In this document: one piece after another, positions 1-10,265 of the stretch
How positions within the stretch are numbered: position 1 is the first letter of the stretch
Layout of the letters: each line of letters opens with the position of its first letter
NCBI GenBank assembly: GCA_009663005.1
Contig: CM018904.1
Location: 9,282,719 to 9,297,718 of the forward strand
DNA: 15,000 nucleotides
DNA from: Actinidia chinensis
Taxonomy: Eukaryota > Streptophyta > Magnoliopsida > Ericales > Actinidiaceae
Direction of reading: 5' to 3'
Position numbers and translations under genes: made by a program
The notes under the pieces: generated by a model
The model's database searches: none
What the model saw: only the letters and a program-made list of their open reading frames with translations
Told to the model about the DNA's origin: nothing

Positions 1-2250
1 TACCAATAAAGAGTTTGTCCCCTCTCAGCTATATGAATAGACATAGAATTAGAGACAAAACGTGACACGGATCGAATGAAAGGTGTGAGGCACTACATTT
101 TTATGAGCTTTAATTACAATCCTACCTTGAATTTATTTTGCAGAAGGACTTGGTACGAGTACTGATCGTTGAATCTTGGTATGGTGAAATACATTGAGTG
201 GCTATGCCAACTCACTCAACCTTCTTCTTCCATGGTCCTTGATAACATAAAGAAAATTTAGTGTCTTGTACATCAAATTGCCACAAAATCATAAGAAACA
301 CAAAAGACCTTGGAGCAGCCTTAACCGTAAATTTTCAGATTTTTCCGTTCGGGCAGGACACAAGAAGAAACTGAGGAGGACCTGTTGAGTTTGCAAGGAT
401 ATTTTCCAAACATCCGATCCACTCGTAACTTAGGGCTAGACTTCTATGTTGAGGATCTTCCTCTTAGCGTGTGTGGACCTATCAATATGCTACATAATAA
501 AATCATTAATTTTCTGATGCAAATAAATTACGAAACCAATAATACCCATGAGAGCAACAGAATATCGGGTGACCTACATATCCTTGTTTCCTTCCACATA
601 TTATCCTCTCGGGAAAGATTGCTTGTATCACAATGACCAGAAAGTTTGACAAACCGCCCACTGTTCTATTCGAATGGGGGTAAGAGTTGCTCAAAAGAAT
701 ACAAGAGAATTGTTAACTGCAAATCAGATACGTTTTAATTGAAGTAAACATAGGGGATGCAGAAATTATCAATTCTTTCTTCCCCAAACCCCGTAAAATC
801 GAAGCACTTCTCCTACTTTATTTTCTAAGAAACAAAAGGGAATCCTTGTTTGTTAAAGTTCATCGTCTCATTACGGTGTTAGGAATCTTCATTATGGCCA
901 AACTTCAACTGCAGGTGCAGACAAAGATAAGTTCAATAGACATTGTACAAATACTTGGTATTAGAATGGAACTTTGCAGAAAAAACTCTGAATAAATTTA
1001 TAATACAGTGTAGTAAATTGTTAATTGAAAAATAAGAAACTAAGAAGTGCAAGAGAATACAATACAAAGAAAAAGAAACAACAAGCAAACAAGAAGAGAA
1101 AACTCTTTAACAAAAGTCTCCATTTACCTTAGGTGCCTCAAGACACGCCTATCAACCTTGAGCACTTTTTCTCATTGCTGCCGAAGCAGCAAGGAAGGGG
1201 TCATCATCGTACGTAGGTTTCTAATGGCCTGCAAATTATGTGAACGTTAATAAAATTGTAAACATTATAAACTTAGAAAGCGTGCAATGACACTGTCCAG
1301 GGATTAACATACATCAGTCAACAACTCGTATTCCGTTCGTTTCCGAGGCTTTTTGCCTCGACTTTTCATAACTAACATATGCTCTCTGCAATGAAGAACA
1401 ATGCCTTCGATAGCGTTGAAGAGAGACCGGGTACAAATCTGAATAGAGGGACGGAAACACATGAAAATCCTTCTCTACAAAAAGCGTGGGGTTTCCACCA
1501 CTGTATTCTGGGAGAGAGTTACGGATAGGCGAGAGACACTCAAACAATATTCAATAATTTGCATACCTCGCCTCGTCGCGTGACATAGATGCTAGGCGTG
1601 TCTTTTGAGCCGTTTTCCTCCTCTGCGTGCATTTAGCCCAAACTTAAACTTCGCTGCTATTCTTTTGCATCCGTTCTTATGCTGTGCCAGTACACACCCC
1701 CAACGGTTTCTTTTGGCCTCTCTTTCTATATTTGTTACGGTTGTTTTTGCGGTGTCCCTTGGCTGCTTCTGTTCTAAAATACTCACATCACCAGTGAGGT
1801 CTCCATAATCCTGTGCCAGGCTTGCCCCCCATCATGCTCTATGTCCACGGTTCTTCACCTTCAAAGGAAACCACTTGGGATCAAGAAAACTCAGAAGTTA
1901 TTTATCCGAGCGCTTTTCATAACAAGTACATTCGCACTCTCATTCCTCGGACACTCGATAGATATTTACATCAAATAAGCTCTTACACTAGTTGATTGCA
2001 AGGCTTTTCACTCAATCCTATGATCCTTAAATCCTTGTTGCTGTGCTTGCTCGCTGACTCACTGTCATATGTTTTAGCATTTTTTTAGCCTATACGGTGC
2101 AAAAAGTACAATTTTTCCAGAGAGTATATAATAGAAACGTAAGGTAGGACACAATTAACAATTATTACCGTTTCTCCCATTCAATATTAACGAGCTCCCG
2201 TTGCAATTCTGGTTTTGCGAGAAGAATCAATCACAGGTTCCCAGGCTTTA
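1..2250. other. Non-coding or unresolved region, no gene supported
   Basis: No frame here is convincing as a complete gene. A plus-strand frame near 334-636 follows an AG acceptor-like site but lacks an ATG and matches no family I recognise. On the minus strand, 1228 to 1128 has the outline of an exon: a TTTGCAG acceptor just upstream and an AAG/GTAAAT donor. All three frames across it are closed, so it would have to be a broken or non-coding exon. Two minus-strand frames at 1786-1592 and 1547-1314 run 64 and 77 codons without recognisable domains. Base composition is mixed, less AT-rich than the Helitron block. It is best read as intron, untranslated or intergenic DNA. Confidence 0.4.
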
Positions 2251-2252
2251 GA

Positions 2253-2664
2253 TCATAGTGGTAGATACATTGCACCAATTCGTAGCAGCATTACAATGAG
2301 TATAGAACAGCTCAAGAGGGCCTGAGGACAAAGAGGAATAGGGTATTTATTTACCCCATATTCCTTGACAAACCACCATGAGTTGGACGAAACTGTAATG
2401 GAATCCCGACATGCCAGTCCACACACTCCTCCAACATCATTGAATTCTTAGTCATCTGAAAGAATGACTGTCTTCACCACCAAATGACAACCCCTGCATT
2501 CAGAAGCCATAATTCCAGTCAGTGAGAACAATTGAACCTCCACAAGGTTTGTGAAAAATCTAAGAACGTTTCGCAAGGGGGCAAACATCTAAAGTACCGG
2601 TAGGTCTGCTTGTTGCCTCAATATAATATCAAGCCACTCTAATGCATCTTGGAGGATTTTGGTG
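2253..2664 (-). pseudogene. Possible relic coding segment, one frame with two internal stops
   Basis: Read on the minus strand from an AG acceptor-like site (2666-2665), one frame stays open from 2663 to 2253 apart from a TAG at 2591-2589 and a TAA at 2450-2448. It gives blocks of 24, 46 and 64 codons. The first block includes LQDALEWLDIILRQQADLP, which looks like an amphipathic helix. The second has protein-like composition with two nearby cysteines (CRGC). A CTACCG/GTACTT donor falls just before the first stop, so a short exon (2664-2599) is an alternative to a broken gene. A competing frame near 2455-2340 also looks protein-like. I recognise no family. Seen: the open frames and splice-like sites. 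Inferred: that any of this was coding. Chance open frames of this size are quite possible. Confidence 0.15.
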
Positions 2665-2921
2665 CTTCAGATCCTTGGAAGGCAAGAGAAATGGACTTCA
2701 TGAGTATTTTCGCAGCAAAACTGATCTCCACATGTAAGTTTTTGACTGAAAGACGCTTTGACCTTTTGCTAGAAACTCACTAGGGCTCCCTTTTGTGGTT
2801 GGGCTCGCCACTATCCCACGCAGATAGTATAATTCCCTATAAGGTCTGAGACAAGTCATTATAATCTTAGTACAAGAATGCAGTAATATTTAATATTAAA
2901 AAAGACCACAGAATCACATAC

Positions 2922-3125
2922 TGTTTCGCAAATGACTCCTCAAGTACCTCACTGTGAATTCTAACTTCTTTTTGCGTTAGAGGAACCCCTGTTGTACAGA
3001 CTTTTTCTCTCCCCATCATATGCAATCTCTTCTCAGCGAGCTCAGTAGTATGTTTGGTAAAGTTTTCAATAACTTCTCCCATTCCCCTTGTTCTCTCAGC
3101 TTCCTTATCCTCGTAACTAATAGAA
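2922..3125 (-). CDS. Candidate internal exon, charged coiled-coil-like peptide
   Basis: On the minus strand this segment lies between an acceptor (AAGGCAG, with AG at 3127-3126) and a canonical plant donor (GTATGT from 2921). It is 204 nt, with entry after one base and exit after two, so it is symmetric and can be skipped without a frameshift. The open frame gives 67 complete residues, beginning SISYEDKEAERTRG and ending EVLEESFAK. It is rich in E, K, R and T and likely helical, perhaps a coiled coil. No catalytic motif is visible and I recognise no family. After the donor the frame turns hydrophobic and T-rich on the coding strand, as expected of intron. It could be one exon of a minus-strand gene with a promoter near 8.98 kb, but no other exon is secure. 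A chance open frame cannot be excluded. Confidence 0.28.
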
Positions 3126-3139
3126 CTGCCTTAATATAT

Positions 3140-6104
3140 TGCCAGTAAGCTTCATGTATAGCATATCGGCACTACAAAATGAAAGACAGATGAATATATA
3201 ACTACACTATACTGTACATATTTCATTTTGGTGTTTGACAGAAACAAAAAGTGGTTCACCAGCAAAGAATGTGTCGCCCAGTACGACCAACCCTCGCCTA
3301 CTCATTATAGATCGCTTGAGGTCCAGCTGCCCCATCTTATCTGGCTTCACAGTAGTGGTATAATGGTGGTGAGGAAGGTAACTGCGGGGATCCCTTGCCT
3401 CTTTCTCCATCATTTACTAGAACAAGTAACCAAAAGAAATCCTAAGTGCACTATAATTTGCAAAAACACAGAATAAATCAAGAACCAATATGAATCAACC
3501 ATCTGGAACAGTTCAAGTGAAACACCAAATATTACAATCAATAGATACCATACTCCCTCCTTCAAAATTATTTTCCAGAATAGGGTTCCAAAATTTCACA
3601 AATAGATATCAGTTTAAAAATATTTATCCATGTGATTCAAGCCATAGACAGGGAACTCTACTGATTTGCAAGTAATAATCAGATGTTAGGGTGAGCCATT
3701 TACATTTTGCACAAACCTGAATGGAGAAGACATGCGCATGATACAATACTAGTATACCTATATATGTTGCGTGTGTGTGTCTGGTCGCATGTATTATTAC
3801 GTACCAGACAAGACAAAACCAAGACATGAGCTAGGAGGTTGCCAATCTAAACATTTTATTTGACGCCTTTTCAAGAGACAAGTTAAAACAAACTATTACG
3901 AAAAAACTGACAACCCTTCACAAGACCTGCTAATATCCTGTTCAAAATCAACCCACAGCTCTACAATGAAAACTAATTGCAAAATTATGCATAATTGTGT
4001 TCTCTCTTCCCAACTACGATACATTACACAGTAGCACACAACAATTTTCATTAGGCTCAAAAAGCCACTAGAGATAATTGATGTGATGATTACAAAATGT
4101 ATCCATGACAGTCAGCTTTAGTTAGTTCTGAAAGCACATAGTAACTAAACTACCAGGTATAAAAGAATCAATGCAATTTAAATATTTTCATGATTACATT
4201 ATAATCCCTCACCAACTGAGAAATATACTGTTATAGTAATTCTTTCTGTCCAAACAAGTACATAAACATTTGTTTTTATAGGAATAAGATACTTCAACAT
4301 CTTGAATTAGCATTTGATGTGTGAGGTTCCCTTTACATTAAACTCTCCAAAGAAACCCAACAATCTAATCACATTCAGCACTGCAAATTGCCCATGACAT
4401 GCACAAGCAAACTGCAAAAAAATGAGCACATGTGAACTAAGTTGTGGCTGGAACTCTTTTCTTTTCCCTGCAAAGTGGGAAGTCCATTAACGTGTGCATC
4501 CACTGCATTGACTCTTACGAAAATAATAAAAAAACACAGACAAAATACAATGAGTTTAGAACTTTTAAAAACAACAAGAAACAATTCAAGCTATTATAAA
4601 GAAAACTCGTGCAAACTATCACATAATAACAACATATAACAGAACATGAAACAGACTACTCAAAAAAAAATTTTCAACACGAAACGACTTCAAGGAATAT
4701 TTTTCCTCATTTTAATCATTAAAAGATATCTGAAAGCAATTCAAAAAATTTCCTGGAAAAAGTCAAGCAAAAAAAATTATAAAAAAAATAAAACCACTCA
4801 AATATCCTTGATGAATCCTACTAAATTTAAAAAGAGGGTGAATTTTTTTTAATTTTTTCCTTAAATCTATTTGCAGACTCTGCAATTAATTACAGAAGTA
4901 TGCATACGTAGCACCCATCCTCCTAGCTCAGACAAATGTGTCGCACCAAAAATAGGACAATTTCTCATCAAGTGAGAAAAACTGCCAGAAGGCAAGAAAG
5001 TGACGCTTTCATCCATATGTCCCAGTCAGCTACATAGAAATCAAGGTCATCTATTTCAGAATAAAGGAGTTGTTATGTATCAACCTATGTTATACAAGTC
5101 TATAAGACACTTCCTTCATGAGAAATTGAACATCCACCCAGCAAACCTATTCAGTAATTTTCATGAATGATAAAATTATGCAATAAACTCTAGTGTTATC
5201 CATGAAATGCCATATTGCATTCTAAACAGCATTTTAGTCTAAAAAATAAATTTAATATGTTAAGAAACAGATGTTTTGTCATGAATTTGACACTAAGATA
5301 AATACCCGTACCTAAAACCCAATACCCGTAATCGAGTCCCAATAGCATAGGAATCAACAAACGAAATAAAATATGGTGCCACTAAACTTGCTAGTGCAAA
5401 ATGAGTATGTACAATTCTGTAGGCTAAAAGTATATATTTATCCCCTCCTGCAACAAAAACACTTGCAAAGAACCTTAATGGCAGTACCATGCACACGCAT
5501 GCTCATGTCCATATCCATATGTGCATGCGATTCATTTTGCAAATCAACAGAAACCTTGGTTTAATGTGTGCATTTGAGATATTGCTATTATTAAACACAA
5601 TCCCAATGGCTTTATCAAATCACGGAAATGCGCACATTCATAAGCATACATTGTCTAAATATTTGAAGATTAAGAGAATCTGTTACAGGAACTGGCTCCG
5701 TGCTTACACATTAATGGAGGTAAAATAGTTACGTCCTTCAACCAAGGGCATGGCAGACCAAAGATAAAAGAGGTAATAAATGGTAATTAAACCACAGTAC
5801 GAAGATTATTGAGGAGCATATAACGAGGCATGGCAAAGGGAAAAACAAACGAGCAAACAAAATCAAACAACAGAGGCCAAAAGTTAACAGAAATAGTAGT
5901 GAAAAATCTGATCAACAGTTTGAGGAAACAAATGAAAACAAATCAAAAAATATAAAAAAAAAAAAAAGCAACTCAAGGATATATCACCAATGCGGTTCTC
6001 AGATAGCATCAATGCGGCATAACTTACACAAATCCATCCCCTATTGACTCACTACATACAATAAACCCTGATTCAAGCCCTCTTTTGTTCATATAACAAG
6101 TATA
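3140..6104. other. Intron-like or intergenic DNA, no gene supported
   Basis: The plus strand is A-rich (for example 4640-4860, with runs of A) and the minus strand is correspondingly T-rich, as plant introns are on their coding strand. Several minus-strand polypyrimidine-AG acceptors can be picked out, for example the TTGTTGCAG ending near 5450 and the CCATTCAG ending near 3717. The frames after them are 30-50 codons and show no recognisable domain. Short alternating purine-pyrimidine tracts occur at 3765-3785 and 5488-5530. No RNA gene or transposon terminus was recognised. Confidence 0.4.
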
Positions 6105-6359
6105 TCTATAATCAAATCACAACTATGTTGAATCCAAATCTATCTCGCGCTATATCGGATTTGACATCAAATTGAGTTGGGATCTAACGGCTCAAATTTG
6201 CATCTAAATTTATTTGTTCAAGACCAAAAAATATCAATTTCACTCTCTCTAGTCGTCATCCCAGTCACTGGCAACTGTATGCGCTACCATCAAACTCTCA
6301 CTTATCTCTCCTCCTATCACTTTTACATTCAACCCATTTAATTTTGTATCTCGTTATTC

Positions 6360-6945
6360 TTTTATTTTTTAGTTTCACTTTCAAAATTTTTATATAATTT
6401 TTTTATATAAAATTTTATTAACCCCTTTTATTTTCTTTTCTTTTATATTCATTGATTCTTTTGTTTTTTTTTTTACTTCATTTCTAATTTTTTATATAAA
6501 AAAATATATTATTTTTAGAGGAGGATATTAAATAATATATTTGATATAATATTGCATTTACTACGGTATTGATACGTTACAAAGTTATTATTTTTCGTAT
6601 ATATTTTTATCATTTAAATAAAACTACTAAAAAATACATTATTAATTTTAAAGGATAGCTCATAACAAATAAACATATAAACTATCAATCATCAAATTTT
6701 TTAAAAAAATATTAAAAATTTTGATCATATTTTTTTTTCTTTTAAAAAACATTTAAGGTGGGAGTTAAAAAAGGTATAAAAATTTATCATAATTTTTTTC
6801 TATAAAAATTTAGAGAGTGAAAGTTAAAAAAAAAAAAAAAGAATCAAGGGGTCTTAAAAGAAAAAAAACTAAAGGGATTATAAAATTTTTATCATAAATT
6901 TTTTATATATAAAAAATCGAAAGTGAAAGTAAAAACAATAAGAAT
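6360..6945. repeat. Long internal imperfect inverted repeat in Helitron copy 1
   Basis: The left part (about 6360-6480) reads TTTCACTTTC, an AT-rich TATATAA core, then ACCCCTTTTATTTTC. The right part (about 6800-6945) is the approximate reverse complement: GAATCAAGGGG, an AT-rich TATA-containing core, then GAAAGTGAAAGT. Pairing is interrupted by many indels in A/T runs, so boundaries are approximate. A transcript crossing it could fold into a long imperfect hairpin. Confidence 0.55.
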
Positions 6946-7263
6946 TTTTAAAAGGTTAATTATAAAAAAAAATAAAGAAGATTTAAAACAAGAATCAAAT
7001 GGTTGAATGGCAAAATTGTAATTTGAGAAATAATTGAGGGTTAAAAATTAAAAGTCAAAAAAAGATCATATCGAGGGAGGTGAGAATGTCAGGGGTGAGA
7101 AAAACAGCTTTCTTATTTTAGTTTAGATTAATTAGTAGTTTAGCTTAATTGTTTTCTGAAAAAAAAATTACTGGACTTGTGATTGTTTTTTATTTTTATT
7201 TATTTGTTCTTCTGTAATGAAAAAGATCAAATTGATAAAAAAGATTATTATTTTTTTGCATAG

Positions 7264-7280
7264 TGCCGTGGACACGGGCA
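7264..7280 (+). repeat. Helitron 3' terminal hairpin, copy 1
   Basis: TGCCGTG pairs with CACGGGCA around a two-base GA loop, with one bulged base. It lies four bases before CTAG. In Helitrons this structure marks the 3' end, where rolling-circle transfer terminates. Confidence 0.75.
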
Positions 7281-7519
7281 ATTACTAGGTCTATAATACA
7301 AAATCACAACTACGTTTGAATTCAAAGCTACTCTCGCTCATCTATGGATGAAATCAATTTGGTTGATCCAACGGCTCAGATTTCACTCAAAATATGTTTT
7401 CCCGCCTAAAATATCCAATTTACATATCTATCTCATATATATCACTTTCACGTTCTTCTCTCCATCAGAAACCTTAATATCTCTCATCCAACACTTCACA
7501 TCAACACTTTTATACTTTT

Positions 7520-8376
7520 TTAATACCCCCTTTATTCTTTTTTTTACTTTCATTTCGAATTTTTATATAATTTTTTTATATAAAATTTATAATCCTTTAT
7601 TCTTTTTCTTTTATTACCCCTGATCTTTTGTTTTTTCTTTTCCTTTAACTTTTGAATTTTTATATAAAACAATATGATAAAATTTTATAATTCTTTTACT
7701 CCCACCTTATGTTTTTTTTTAAAAAAAAGAAAAAATATGAATCAAGATTTTTAATATTTTTAACATTTCGGTAGTTATAGTTATATGTTATTGTTATTTG
7801 AGTCTTTTTTTTAAGTACCCCTTTATTCTTTTTTTTTCTTTCACTTTTAAAATTTTAATAAAAATATGATAAAAAAATATATAATTTTTTTGAAGAGATA
7901 TTAATTAAAAATAGTATTCTTATGTAATGTTGAATTACTCTGTATTGATATACGTTAAAAGTTATGATTTTTCTTAAGTATTTTATGATAAATCAAACTA
8001 CTAAAAAAATACATGATTAATTTCAAGAATAGTCTAAGAATCAACAAATAACATATATAACTATTAATCTATCGAAAATTTTAAAAAAATATTTTTTTTT
8101 TTTTAAAAAAAAAAAAAAATTTTAATCCCATATTTTTTTTCTTTCATAAAAAACAGAAAGTGAAAGTAAAAAAAGTTATAAAAATTTATCATAAAAATTT
8201 ATTTTATATTCAAATTGAAAAGTGAGAAAGTAAACAAGAAAAAAACAAGAATTCAATGAGTATTAAAAGAAAAAAAAAATAAAAAAGGGGTTAGAAAATT
8301 TATCATAATTTTTTTTTATATAAACTTCAGAAGTGAAAGTAAAAAGAAAAAAAAAAAGAATAAAGGGGTATTAAAA
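7520..8376. repeat. Long internal imperfect inverted repeat in Helitron copy 2
   Basis: The outer arms are clear: ACCCCCTTTATTC followed by a T run and ACTTTCA (7525-7552), against GTGAAAGT, an A run and GAATAAAGGGGTATT (about 8333-8373). The symmetry continues inward through matching TATATAA cores. A second round of ACCCC / CTTTTATT words on the left matches AAAAGG and GTGAAAGT words on the right at about 8155-8290. Arm length is around 200 bases with many mismatches. Confidence 0.6.
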
Positions 8377-8664
8377 CAAAAGAATATAAAGGGTATTAAA
8401 AAAGAATAAAAGGTGAATGGCAAAATGTAATTTTAGGAAAGAATTGAGGGTAAACGTGAAAGTTTTTAAAAAATGGTCCATCGAGGGGGGTGGAGTTGTC
8501 GAGGAAAAAATAGCATCTTATGTTAGTTTTAAGATTATATTAGTTTTAGTTTCTAATTAAAGGTACTGGAGTTAACCTTATTTTGATATTTTTTTATTTT
8601 TATTTGTTTTTCTGCGATTGTAGATCATCAAAATTGATAAAAAAAAAATTATTTTTTTTGCGTA

Positions 8665-8682
8665 GTGCCCGGGGCACGGGCA
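8665..8682 (+). repeat. Helitron 3' terminal hairpin, copy 2
   Basis: The arms TGCCC and GGGCA enclose seven bases. An overlapping alternative pairs GTGCCC with GGGCAC around one base. It is four bases before CTAG, the same spacing as in copy 1. Confidence 0.78.
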
Positions 8683-8818
8683 ATTACTAGTACATACAAA
8701 TAGGAGACTCACAAACAGATATAGAAGGCAAGCCGAAGTGCTTAAGTGGGAAGTGTATATACATTAGCGTAAAAACCAAAATTGAGTGAGAAAATACTGA
8801 AAATACTCTCAATTTCAC

Positions 8819-8955
8819 CTTGCGAAAAACTGCGAAATCTTCTAAGGTTTCTGAATCAGAGCAAACAGTCTCGTTCTCCCCCCCTCCTCTCTCTTTCGCG
8901 ATCTGCGCCTTCACAAAAAGAGCGAGAGCATTGGAGGGAAAGCTTCTCTGCTTTT
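8819..8955 (-). other. Possible non-coding first exon (5' UTR) of a minus-strand gene
   Basis: Downstream of the TATA-like site the minus strand has CT- and GA-rich leader-like sequence (8870-8900) and ends at CGCAAG/GTGAAAT, a good donor match (exon end 8819). The only ATG in the leader (about 8928) opens a six-codon frame ending in TGA, so there is no credible coding start. The longer minus frame across this segment begins with GTG, which argues against coding. If real it is a UTR exon, with the tandem Helitrons in the following intron. No downstream exon can be linked from sequence alone. Confidence 0.25.
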
Positions 8956-8977
8956 GGGAAAATTAGTCGATTTCGTG

Positions 8978-8985
8978 CTTATATA
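8978..8985 (-). promoter_or_regulatory. TATA-box-like site, minus strand
   Basis: The minus strand reads TATATAAG, a good plant TATA match, about 30 bases before the proposed transcript start near 8950. The surrounding GTGCTTATATATGCAC is nearly palindromic, so the site could serve either strand. AT-rich genomes produce many chance TATA words. Confidence 0.3.
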
Positions 8986-9009
8986 TGCACAGTATGCACC
9001 GTACACCCG

Positions 9010-10080
9010 CAAGTCAAAAAATTGGCTAATATAGGGTACATCAGAGAGCGAGGTTTAGCTTCAAAAAACAAAAGAGAGCGACTGGGTTTGCATTATTTTC
9101 AGCCGTTGATCTTACATCATAGCAATAGGTTTTGTGATGAATGGCCAATAATTTGTTTGGTCATCCAATTGTAGGGACCCCATGTTTTGAACATTTGTAC
9201 GTAAAAAATGGTGGTGTAATGAGATAAAGGATAAACATGTACTATTCCCTTTTTAAACTTCTTTGCCTCCTTGGGAAGCAAGGATGGGGCTGATTTTGAT
9301 CAAGGTCATGATCACCGTTGATCGATATTGAGATGTCAGTACGAGAAATTGGCTATGACAACGGAGGGTTTTGATCGCGTCAGTACGAATTCGTGAAGCT
9401 GCGCGACCCACTAGACACAGGATTTCAACAACGCAATTGTTCGTCGCATTAGGAGATGGTTATACGCAAAGTATAATGCGTGATTAAACTCGCATGGCAA
9501 ATAAAGTATTCTTCCAATGAAATGAGCTTTGCAAGGTTGGTGCGCGTGGGAGTATCAAATCGGAGTTCGAATTTGAAAGCGACACCAAGAGCTTGGAAAA
9601 AACAAATCGTAACGCCATGGGCAAGTCACATGACACGAATTCTCCGTGCCACAGCACAAAGTAGAGGGACTTTTCAGGATTTTGGAGAATGATTATGGAT
9701 AGTTTGGTCAATTTACAAAAGCGCTTGAGTTGTCATCACATCAGCTTGCCCTTTTCTAACGGATCACAGCAATTTTGCAAACGCGAACGCTTATCAGTGG
9801 CATCGCTTCGACGTGCTTACTGATTTGTAAGTTATCTTGTGCAACAGGCATTTAGTAATGAAGCTGCATCTCCAATACAAGAACTGTAGATCAGTAGGAT
9901 GCGAGTAGCGATTGCCGATTGGCAGCGAGTGCAAATGTTTGCTGCTAAAAAATTAAGTTTTCTATGCAGTGCATTAAAAAAAATTATTTTTATTATTTTG
10001 AAGTAATTAAAAAAAATAGACTATTTTACCTAATAAATTCTTATAAACTCACCCAAATACATGGAATTTTTTAGCTAAAA
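9010..10080. other. Gene-free region of mixed composition
   Basis: From 9250 to 9930 GC content is clearly higher than in flanking DNA and CG dinucleotides are frequent (GATCGCGTC, CTGCGCGACC, GGTGCGCGTGG). No frame looks coding; the frames at 9480-9692 (+) and 9711-9484 (-) overlap and lack recognisable motifs. A ten-base word GTCAGTACGA occurs twice (9335-9344 and 9379-9388), and GATCAA (9298-9303) faces TTGATC (9318-9323). From about 9950 the sequence becomes A/T homopolymer-rich. It may be upstream DNA of the proposed minus-strand promoter. Confidence 0.4.
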
Positions 10081-10265
10081 AAAAAAAAGGCAAAACGAGG
10101 CCTCATTCTAACACTTCATTTTTGTACCTCCCTTGAGATTTCTATCAAATGCAAAGACATTCCATATAGTTTCTCAAATTGCACTATGGCTTTTATATTT
10201 GCTGATATTTCCTAAATTCCCCCTTCCTACCAATTCAACCATACAGTCGTCACTTTTTGGAGCGT

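Larger units (their letters stand above)
6105..7288 (+). mobile_element. Non-autonomous Helitron, copy 1 of a tandem pair
   Basis: The element begins TCTATAATCAAATCACAACT directly after host A6104 and ends in CTAG (7285-7288). Just before the end is a hairpin, TGCCGTG (7264-7270) facing CACGGGCA (7273-7280), followed by ATTA. A 5' TC, a 3' GC-rich hairpin and CTRR without terminal inverted repeats or target duplication are the diagnostic Helitron signature. AACGGCTCA at 6186-6194 recurs in copy 2. The body is extremely AT-rich and contains a long imperfect inverted repeat (about 6360-6480 against 6800-6945). At 1184 bp with no Rep or helicase frame, it would need an autonomous relative for movement. 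The hairpin has lost one C relative to a perfect stem, and the base after CTAG is G rather than T. Confidence 0.85.
7290..8690 (+). mobile_element. Non-autonomous Helitron, copy 2 of a tandem pair
   Basis: It starts TCTATAATACAAAATCACAA one base after copy 1 ends, and finishes in CTAG (8687-8690) followed by host T8691. The 3' hairpin can form with TGCCC (8666-8670) and GGGCA (8678-8682), or more tightly as GTGCCC/GGGCAC. It is clearly related to copy 1 along its whole length: AACGGCTCA at 7370-7378, a shared middle block (about 7940-8080 against 6563-6690), and a near-identical 3' end. The many substitutions and indels make it a diverged family member, not a fresh duplicate. It is 1401 bp and has no transposase coding capacity. 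The 91-codon frame at 7348-7623 inside it is low-complexity and begins within the element's 5' subterminal region. Confidence 0.87.

Noticed and set aside
3765..3785. Short GT repeat
   Set aside because: Only about five to six units, within the chance range for this sequence.
7348..7623. 91-codon plus-strand frame
   Set aside because: Phe/Ile/Tyr-rich low-complexity translation of AT-rich DNA inside Helitron copy 2. It is not conserved as a frame in copy 1.
8687..8914. Minus-strand 75-codon frame over the leader
   Set aside because: It begins with GTG, not ATG. The part after 8819 lies past a good donor site, and its end reads into Helitron sequence.
8782..9174. The longest open frame in the window, 130 codons on the plus strand
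   Set aside because: It starts with TTG and has no internal ATG; it shows no recognisable domain, is rich in S/R/L from CT-rich sequence, and runs antisense across the better-supported promoter and leader.
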